Shown here piece by piece: positions 58,077 to 64,000 of a stretch of 64,000 nucleotides of DNA. Source of the stretch: an uncultured SAR116 cluster alpha proteobacterium (GTDB lineage: Bacteria > Pseudomonadota > Alphaproteobacteria > Puniceispirillales > GCA-002684695); NCBI GenBank assembly GCA_902539295.1, contig CACBIM010000008.1, positions 24,822 to 88,821 of the forward strand, in the 5' to 3' direction. Below the pieces are notes generated by a model that was given only the letters and a program-made list of their open reading frames with translations, did no database searches and was not told where the DNA came from. The translations under genes and the position numbers were made by a program. The stretch's first letter is position 1, and every line of letters begins with the position of its first letter.

Positions 58077-59227
58077 CTAGTAACCTCAATAAATGTTTTA
58101 TTTAAAAACTCATAATAAATTTCCGTTAATAGTTTTAGATCTTTTATTAGAGCATGCTCATTAACTTGATGCATTGTTTTGCCTACTAAACCAAATTCAA
58201 TAACTGGGCAATATAGAGAAATAAATCTTGCATCAGAAGTTCCACCAGTTGTTGACAAATCAATTGAAGAATTAGTTTTCAGCTTAATAGCCTCACTAAT
58301 ATAGTTTATGAGTTTACCTGGTTTTGTAATAAATGGATTAGCATTACAAGTAAATTCAACTTTATAGTCTTTATGCACACGATCAAAATGTGATCGTAAA
58401 AATTTTTCAAGTTTTTCAGGGTTTTGCTTTTCATTGAACCTAATATTAAATTTAACCTCAACTTTTGAAGGAATTACATTTACTGCATCATTACCAGTGT
58501 CTATGCTTGTAATAGAAGCATTAGTAGGGGGGAAACTTTTACTTCCTTTGTCTAATTCTCCTTTTAATAACGGCTCGATCATTTTTTGCATTATTGTAAA
58601 TGGGCTTAACGCTTGGTGCGGATAAGCAACATGACCTTGTTTTCCATATACAACTAACTTGCCATTTAAACTCCCTCTTCTTCCTATTTTAACTGTGTCA
58701 CCAATCTCTTCTTTATTTGTAGGTTCCCCAACAATACACATATCAGGTATTTGATTATTTTCATCCATCCATTTTAAAACTTTTGATGTACCATTTATTG
58801 CTGGGCCTTCTTCGTCACCAGTTAATAAAAAACTTATACTTCCTGTAAATTTTTTATTATCTTTAATCCAATTAATTACTGCACTTGCAAATGATGCAAT
58901 TGCACCTTTCATATCTACAGCACCCCTACCAAAAATTTTGTTTCCTTTGATATCACCCCCAAATGGTGAGTGCTCCCATAAGTTATAATCACCTGCAGGT
59001 ACAACATCTGTATGACCAGCAAAACATAAATGTGGGCGTTTGCTTCCTAACCTTAGGAATAAATTTTCAACTTTATCCTGACCAGTCCCAAAAGTTAATC
59101 TTTGAGATTTGAAATTATTCTTTTTTAAAATATTTTCAATTACTGCTAATGCACCATCATCATTTGGAGTAACTGATTTACATTTAATAAGTTTTACTAA
59201 TAGATCTACAGGATCAGAGTTCACCAA
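58073..59227 (-). CDS. dapE: Succinyl-diaminopimelate desuccinylase
   Basis: A 384-residue M20-type metalloenzyme. Metal ligands are visible in LCFAGHTDVVPAGDYNLW, GRGAVDMKGAIASF and LLTGDEEGPAINGTSKVL; the ending has STTGGTSDARFISLYCPVIE and VGKTMHQVNEHA. It makes LL-diaminopimelate for lysine and peptidoglycan. The start is TTG 59227 or GTG 59224, directly after the dapD stop, with GAGAG upstream. Confidence 0.96.
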   Translation of the reverse strand: MVNSDPVDLLVKLIKCKSVTPNDDGALAVIENILKKNNFKSQRLTFGTGQDKVENLFLRLGSKRPHLCFAGHTDVVPAGDYNLWEHSPFGGDIKGNKIFGRGAVDMKGAIASFASAVINWIKDNKKFTGSISFLLTGDEEGPAINGTSKVLKWMDENNQIPDMCIVGEPTNKEEIGDTVKIGRRGSLNGKLVVYGKQGHVAYPHQALSPFTIMQKMIEPLLKGELDKGSKSFPPTNASITSIDTGNDAVNVIPSKVEVKFNIRFNEKQNPEKLEKFLRSHFDRVHKDYKVEFTCNANPFITKPGKLINYISEAIKLKTNSSIDLSTTGGTSDARFISLYCPVIEFGLVGKTMHQVNEHALIKDLKLLTEIYYEFLNKTFIEVTR

Positions 59228-60088
59228 TTAATCTCTCAATAAATCATTTATGGATGTTTTTTCCCTTGTTTGTGCATCTACTTTTTTCACAATTACAGCA
59301 CAATAAAGATTAGGGCCAGGAGATCCATCAGGTAAATTTTTACCAGGTAAACTTCCTGGAACAACTACAGAGTAAGCAGGTACTCTTCCAATGTGTATTT
59401 CTCCTGTGCTTCTATCAATAATTTTTGTAGAAGCACCTATGAAAACACCCATTGAAAGTACAGCCCCTTTTTCAACGATAACGCCTTCAACAACTTCTGA
59501 CCGAGCGCCTATAAAACAGTCGTCTTCTATTATAACAGGACCAGCTTGTAGAGGTTCCAATACACCCCCAATACCAACACCTCCAGAAAGATGTACGTTA
59601 GCCCCAATTTGTGCACAAGATCCAACAGTTGCCCAAGTATCAACCATTGTAGATTCTCCTACATTTGCTCCAATATTAACAAAGCAAGGCATTAAAACAA
59701 CTCCCTTTGCGATATATGCTGAATGTCTTACAACACATCCTGGTACAGATCTAAAGCCGGCTTTTCTATAGTCTTGCTCAGTGTAACCAGCAAATTTTGA
59801 AGGGATTTTATCCCACCAAAAAGATTTACCTAAACTTGGAGTTTCAGGTGCACCAGAGATCAATCCCATATCATTCAAACGAAATGATAAAAGGACAGCT
59901 TTTTTAAGCCATTGATTAACCTTCCATTGATGATCGCCAATCGGTTCTGCGACTCTGAATAAACCGCTATCTAAACCGTTTAGAGCTTCTTCAACTGATT
60001 TTCTAACTTCACCTTTAGTATCAGTACTAATTGTATCTCTATTTTCCCATGCATCATTAATTATATTTTCAAGTTTTGATACATCCAT
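59228..60088 (-). CDS. dapD: 2,3,4,5-tetrahydropyridine-2,6-dicarboxylate N-succinyltransferase
   Basis: A 286-residue left-handed beta-helix enzyme with hexapeptide repeats ([40 protein letters not shown]) and an N-terminal domain containing [20 protein letters not shown]. It adds succinyl to tetrahydrodipicolinate, the step before DapC and DapE. The track's TTG 60100 is part of the GGAG ribosome-binding site; ATG 60088 is the start. Confidence 0.97.
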   Translation of the reverse strand: MDVSKLENIINDAWENRDTISTDTKGEVRKSVEEALNGLDSGLFRVAEPIGDHQWKVNQWLKKAVLLSFRLNDMGLISGAPETPSLGKSFWWDKIPSKFAGYTEQDYRKAGFRSVPGCVVRHSAYIAKGVVLMPCFVNIGANVGESTMVDTWATVGSCAQIGANVHLSGGVGIGGVLEPLQAGPVIIEDDCFIGARSEVVEGVIVEKGAVLSMGVFIGASTKIIDRSTGEIHIGRVPAYSVVVPGSLPGKNLPDGSPGPNLYCAVIVKKVDAQTREKTSINDLLRD

Positions 60089-60115
60089 TTTTTTCTCCAA
60101 TTTTAATATGTTTAC

Positions 60116-60769
60116 TTATGAAAGGAATTCTTCTAAATCAGTAATTGTATAATCAATATAGTCATTTTTCTCATTTTCTAAAAGATCATTTTTCGAACTA
60201 ATTAATACTGTTGTCATCTCAAGCATCTTGGCTGTTTTAAGGTTCCATTTTGTATCTTCAAACATTATTGCTCTTAATGGATCAATATTTTCTTGTAACA
60301 TCATTTTTTCATAAGCATGTTTTGAGGGTTTAGGAATATAACCAGATGTTTCTATGCTATGTATGCTGTGGAAATTTTTCTCAATACCTAGTTTTTGAAG
60401 AACACTTTCAGCATGCTTAAAAGAACCGTTTGTAAAGATATATTTTGTTCCATTGATTTTTTTTAAAGTCCTATTTAATTTCAAATTTTTGTTGATTATA
60501 GATAAATCTATATCGTGAACATATTCCAGAAATTTGTCTGGATTAATTTTATTTTCTGACATCAAACCACGAAGAGAAGTACCATACTCATTATACAATC
60601 TTTGTCGCTTTTTGTTTGCAGATACTTTATCGATTTGAAATTCAAGAGAAATAAATTCAATAATTCTTTTTTTTACCTGTGGAAAGATATTTTCATCTTC
60701 AGGATATAGGGTATTATCTAAATCAAAAATCCAATGCGAAAAATCTTCATGATTAAAATTTTTACTCAT
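60116..60769 (-). CDS. HAD-family pyrimidine 5'-nucleotidase-like protein
   Basis: A 217-residue HAD phosphatase: motif 1 IFDLDNTLYPEDENIFPQ, motif 2 IFTNGSFKHAESVLQKLG, the Lys in GYIPKPSKHAYEKMM and motif 4 MFEDTKWNLKTAKMLEM. The DxDNTLYP form is that of pyrimidine 5'-nucleotidases (SDT1-like). The substrate is inferred. It lies between argB and dapD in the same operon, as in many alphaproteobacteria. Confidence 0.87.
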   Translation of the reverse strand: MSKNFNHEDFSHWIFDLDNTLYPEDENIFPQVKKRIIEFISLEFQIDKVSANKKRQRLYNEYGTSLRGLMSENKINPDKFLEYVHDIDLSIINKNLKLNRTLKKINGTKYIFTNGSFKHAESVLQKLGIEKNFHSIHSIETSGYIPKPSKHAYEKMMLQENIDPLRAIMFEDTKWNLKTAKMLEMTTVLISSKNDLLENEKNDYIDYTITDLEEFLS

Positions 60770-60780
60770 AAAATGGTGCT

Positions 60781-61677
60781 TTACTTTCTAATAAGAGTTC
60801 CTCCACCATGCTCTGTAAATAGTTCCATTAAAGTAGCATGCGGGGCTCTTCCATCTAAAATCACTGCCGCATCAGTTCCATTTTCAACTGTTTCAATACA
60901 TGTCTCGACTTTTGGTATCATGCCAGAGGTAATTACTTTCTGATCAATTAATTTTTTTGCTTCTTCAGAACTTAGTTCTTTAATAAGTTTACCATTTTTA
61001 TCTAAAACACCTGGTACGTCAGTTAACATCAACATCCTTTTTGCATTGAGAGAGCTTGAAATTGCTCCTGCTACAGTGTCTGCATTTATATTATAGGTTT
61101 GACCATCATTACCTAATCCTAAAGGTGCAACCACTGGTATCAAACTACCTTCCATAAGAGCATTAAGAACTTTATTTTCAATATTAGTTGGCTTTCCAAC
61201 AAATCCAAGATCAACAACTTTTTCAATGGCTGAATTTGGATCTCTTCTTGATTTAATTTTTTCTGCTTTAATTAGCCCCCCATCTTTACCCGAGATGCCT
61301 ACTGCTTTAGCACCAGCAGAAGTTATAGCTGCAACTATAGATTTATTTATTGCACCTGATAATACCATCTCAACAACATTTACAGTGTCTTTATCTGTAA
61401 CTCTTAAACCATCAACAAAGTCTGTTTTAATATTAAGTTTTTCAAGCATTGTCTCAATCTGTGGCCCACCACCATGAACAACCACAGGTTTTGTGCCAAC
61501 TTGCTGTAACAAAGCTATGTCTTTGGCAAAAGAATTTTGCATTTCTTTATTTGTCATTGCATGTCCACCATATTTAATAACAATTGATGAACCATTATAC
61601 TGATGCATGTATGGTAAAAATTCGGATAAAAATTCTACCTTTTTTAACCATTGATTACTCTCATTTTGATATGACAT
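60781..61677 (-). CDS. argB: Acetylglutamate kinase
   Basis: A 298-residue amino acid kinase with IVIKYGGHAMTNKEMQ, VVHGGGPQIETMLEKL, GISGKDGGLIKAEK, NINADTVAGAISSSLNAKRM and MIPKVETCIETVENGTDAAV. It phosphorylates N-acetylglutamate in arginine synthesis and in most such bacteria is feedback-controlled by arginine. It lies 25 bp after engB in the leftward run. Confidence 0.97.
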   Translation of the reverse strand: MSYQNESNQWLKKVEFLSEFLPYMHQYNGSSIVIKYGGHAMTNKEMQNSFAKDIALLQQVGTKPVVVHGGGPQIETMLEKLNIKTDFVDGLRVTDKDTVNVVEMVLSGAINKSIVAAITSAGAKAVGISGKDGGLIKAEKIKSRRDPNSAIEKVVDLGFVGKPTNIENKVLNALMEGSLIPVVAPLGLGNDGQTYNINADTVAGAISSSLNAKRMLMLTDVPGVLDKNGKLIKELSSEEAKKLIDQKVITSGMIPKVETCIETVENGTDAAVILDGRAPHATLMELFTEHGGGTLIRK

Positions 61678-61702
61678 ATGTCTCTCTAAGGTTTAATTTA
61701 AT

Positions 61703-62398
61703 TTACAGTAATCTAGCTATATCTGCTCTGAGAAAATTTATACCAATTCCCTTTAATGATGAAGTTAAATGTATAAATGGGTGCGCAGCTGCATTTTTAT
61801 GACTTTCTTTAATTACCCCCTCAAAAGTTGATATAAGCTCACTTGATTTTAGTTTATCAATTTTTGTTAATACGATTTGATATGAAACCGCAAGTTTGTT
61901 AAAAATTTCCATCGCATCTCTATCTGGGTTAGTTATGCCTCTTCTTGAATCAATGAGTAAAAAAACTCTTACCAATGACGATCTATACTTTATATAAGAT
62001 TTTATTAAATTATTCCATTTTTGAATAGATGACTTAGATGCCTTAGCATATCCAAACCCTGGAAAATCAACTAGCCTTATCTGACAATTACCAACCTCAA
62101 AAAAATTTAATTGTTGTGTTCTTCCTGGATTTTGTGACGTACGAGCGGTGAATTTAGTTCCAGTAATAGAGTTTATAAGCGATGATTTGCCAACATTAGA
62201 CCTACCTGAAAAAGCAATTTCGCTTACGGTTTCTTCAGGTAAAGAATTCATAGAATTGGATCCTGCTATAAATTTTACTGATTGAGAAAATAATTTTTTG
62301 CCTTTTTCAACTATTTCGTCTGTAAAATCAAAATTGGGATTTTTTAAATAGTTGTCGTCTATTATTTTGCTTTGTTTGTCTGTCTCATTATTAGCCAT
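61703..62398 (-). CDS. engB: Ribosome biogenesis GTPase EngB (YihA/YsxC)
   Basis: A 231-residue GTPase with G1 AFSGRSNVGKSSLINSITG, G3 VDFPGFGYAKASK and G4 VLTKIDKLKSSE. It has a polar N-terminal extension of about 65 residues. It helps assemble the 50S subunit and is needed for division. Its first 37 bp overlap the end of yidC in another frame, an unusually long overlap that implies coupling. Confidence 0.96.
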   Translation of the reverse strand: MANNETDKQSKIIDDNYLKNPNFDFTDEIVEKGKKLFSQSVKFIAGSNSMNSLPEETVSEIAFSGRSNVGKSSLINSITGTKFTARTSQNPGRTQQLNFFEVGNCQIRLVDFPGFGYAKASKSSIQKWNNLIKSYIKYRSSLVRVFLLIDSRRGITNPDRDAMEIFNKLAVSYQIVLTKIDKLKSSELISTFEGVIKESHKNAAAHPFIHLTSSLKGIGINFLRADIARLL

Positions 62399-64000
62399 TG
62401 TTGACCTATGCTCAACAAATTGTTAATTGTCCAGTAAATCACAAGACCCGCTGGAAAAGTTGCAAGTAAAAATGTAAAAATTACGGGCATCCAAGCAAAT
62501 ATTCTTGCTTGAATTGGATCAGGGGGGGTTGGGTTAAGTCTAAATTGTAACCACATTGAAGCTCCCATAATAATAGGCCAAACACCTAACTGAAAGAAAT
62601 CAGGAATAGGCCAATTCTGAACAGAATAAGGTAATAACCCAAATAAATTTAAAATAGATGTTGGATCTTTCGCTGAAAGATCATTTATCCATCCGTAAAA
62701 TGGAGCGTGCCTCATTTCAATAGTTACGTATAAAACCTTATAAAGAGCAAAAAAGACCGGTATCTGAATAAAAATAGGTAAGCAACCAGCAGCAGGATTT
62801 ACTTTCTCAGATCTATACATTTCCATCATTGCCTTATTAAGAGCTTGTTGGTCACCTTTATACCTCTCTCTCAATTCTGTGAGTTTGGGTTGTAAGGCTC
62901 TCATTTTAGCCATTGATCTATAAGACCCATTTTGGAGTGGGAAAAATAAAATTTTAATAATAATTGTAAGACCAATAATAGCTAAACCAAAATTCCCTAA
63001 ATATTTGCTTAACCAATTTAATGTATAGAAAAAAGGTTTTGTAAGGAAATAAAACCAACCAAAATCAATGGCTAAATCAAATCTATAAGCGCCAATATCT
63101 TCTTCAACTTTGTCAAGTAGTGCTAATTTTTTTGCTCCTGCATATAGGTGTGAAGTTGTTTCTATTTCTGATCCAGATGACAAAATCTTGGCAGAACCTC
63201 TCCAATCACTTTGCCACTGGCCAGTAGATTTCTTTGAATACCTAAAAGCAAATTCAGATCTATCTTTTTGGTCTGGAATGAGTGCTGCAAGCCAATACTT
63301 ATCAGTTATTCCTATCCATCCACCATCTATTTCAGATGATATGATTTCATCTCCATCATCAATTAAATCATTGTAATCAACTTCTTTGAGCTCTTCATTT
63401 ATAACAGCGATGGGCCCTTCATGTAAAATAAATAGCCCGTCTACTTTTGGGAGGCCAGTTCTACGAACTAAACCATAGGGATAAAGTGTTGTATCAGATA
63501 TACCTGTATTTTTTACTTTATCTGTTATTTTAATTAAATAATCCTCATTTATCTCAAAAACTCTGGTAAATTTTAAGCTAGTTGTTTCATAGGATAAAGT
63601 AACAGGTTTTCCTGGCTGGAGAACTGATTGATTGGTATTCCATATACTTGTCGAATTTGGCAGATTAATTTCTTCAGACCCAATCCAACCAAACTCAGCA
63701 AAATAAGGCTTTGTATCATCAATTCTGTTAAAAAACCGAATTTTCGATGAGTTTTCATCAAGTGTTTTTGTATAGTTTTTTAAAACAATATCATCAATTC
63801 TAGCCCCAGCTAGTGATATAGAACCTTCTATTGAAGGGGTGTCAATCGTAATTCTAGGTGCGTTTACAATTTCAGTTTGCTGTATAGAAGTTTCCGCAAT
63901 TTTTTCATTATTTGATGTTTGCTCTGGTGCAGTTAAAATTAGATCCTTTTGCTCCAGTAGTGCCTGTTCTTCAAGAGCTTGTTGCTTTGGGAGCTCATAA
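62362..64000 (-). CDS. yidC: Membrane protein insertase YidC (5' end outside window)
   Basis: I translated the minus strand up to 63999 and found no stop, so the 273-residue track ORF is only the 3' half of a frame with no ATG, GTG or TTG further upstream. About 545 residues are visible and perhaps 20-50 are missing. The periplasmic beta domain (TRVFEINEDYLIKITDKV, YGLVRRTGLPKVDG, GGWIGITDKYWLAALIP) precedes the core FGLAIIGLTIIIKILFFPLQ, MAKMRALQPKLTELRERYK, VNPAAGCLPIFIQIPVFFAL and FPAGLVIYWTINNLLSIGQQ. It inserts membrane proteins with or without Sec. Confidence 0.97.
   Translation of the reverse strand, partial: YELPKQQALEEQALLEQKDLILTAPEQTSNNEKIAETSIQQTEIVNAPRITIDTPSIEGSISLAGARIDDIVLKNYTKTLDENSSKIRFFNRIDDTKPYFAEFGWIGSEEINLPNSTSIWNTNQSVLQPGKPVTLSYETTSLKFTRVFEINEDYLIKITDKVKNTGISDTTLYPYGLVRRTGLPKVDGLFILHEGPIAVINEELKEVDYNDLIDDGDEIISSEIDGGWIGITDKYWLAALIPDQKDRSEFAFRYSKKSTGQWQSDWRGSAKILSSGSEIETTSHLYAGAKKLALLDKVEEDIGAYRFDLAIDFGWFYFLTKPFFYTLNWLSKYLGNFGLAIIGLTIIIKILFFPLQNGSYRSMAKMRALQPKLTELRERYKGDQQALNKAMMEMYRSEKVNPAAGCLPIFIQIPVFFALYKVLYVTIEMRHAPFYGWINDLSAKDPTSILNLFGLLPYSVQNWPIPDFFQLGVWPIIMGASMWLQFRLNPTPPDPIQARIFAWMPVIFTFLLATFPAGLVIYWTINNLLSIGQQWLIMRQTNKAK

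Noticed and set aside
63573-63761. 62-aa minus-strand ORF near the right edge, possibly marking a broken yidC
   Set aside because: The correct yidC frame, read by hand, is open without a stop from 63183 to the window edge, so yidC is intact here and this ORF is out of frame.

Overview
The window is a dense, AT-rich (by eye about one third GC) stretch of the core chromosome of an alphaproteobacterium. The evidence for the class is gene content and order: ffs-dnaX-recR; cycM divergent from kdsB-pheA; tsaD divergent from hemC-hemD-mitofilin-hemY; def-fmt-truA beside dapE-dapD; an IalB-family protein; and DUF1289, DUF1244 and DUF3429 proteins. Intergenic spaces are mostly below 150 bp, many genes overlap, and there is no IS element, phage gene, CRISPR array or tRNA. 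This fits a streamlined, probably aquatic, lineage (inference). No stretch longer than 300 bp lacks a gene.

Layout. 1-11 kb: the 3' end of cobT, rpmB, pyrD, a fold-type IV aminotransferase, a class I lysyl-tRNA synthetase, groES-groEL under a perfect CIRCE operator, a thioredoxin-reductase-like ferredoxin/flavodoxin-NADP reductase, heme A synthase and aspS with a DUF1289 gene. 11-22 kb: a sugar-nucleotide-type epimerase, a GT2 glycosyltransferase, pgi, then a one-carbon block: a dimethylglycine/sarcosine dehydrogenase-type flavoprotein, formate-THF ligase (fhs) and a GlxA/GbdR-type regulator, with a frameshifted SpoU methyltransferase between them, then sufE. 22-32 kb: a GT83-like transferase, mntR, DUF1244-pyrF, a YdcF protein, a nucleoside hydrolase, a flavin monooxygenase, a Bax-inhibitor protein, rlmN-ialB and phhB-DUF3429-trmH-like. 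32-42 kb: argG, recR-dnaX-ffs, pheA-kdsB, cycM-hisN-ghrA, an M17 aminopeptidase and a MATE exporter. 42-46 kb: an ArnT-like transferase, a GT2 polyprenyl-phosphate glycosyltransferase and a LAB_N protein, which look like one envelope-lipid glycosylation module. 46-51 kb: EVE and tsaD, divergent from hemC-hemD-mitofilin(Mic60-like)-hemY. 51-64 kb: an FMN reductase, TauE/SafE, a PuuD-like membrane protein, a DUF3833 lipoprotein, rmuC, def-fmt-truA, then a leftward run yidC-engB-argB-HAD phosphatase-dapD-dapE-membrane protein.

I found no obvious new defence or mobile system. The observations most worth a second look are: (1) a SpoU-family methyltransferase whose last conserved motif lies intact in the -1 frame just past a break (17943-18757); (2) a divergent mitofilin-like protein inside the heme operon; (3) repeated tail-to-tail gene pairs that overlap by exactly 4 bp at their stop codons; (4) a roughly 38-residue insertion in the dimethylglycine dehydrogenase-like enzyme; (5) short perfect palindromes upstream of mntR, glxA-like and ffs.

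Several ORF-track starts are corrected here (rpmB, pgi, DUF1244, ghrA, MATE, GT2, EVE, fmt, dapD, dnaX). The yidC ORF is shown to be a fragment of a frame that stays open to the window edge.
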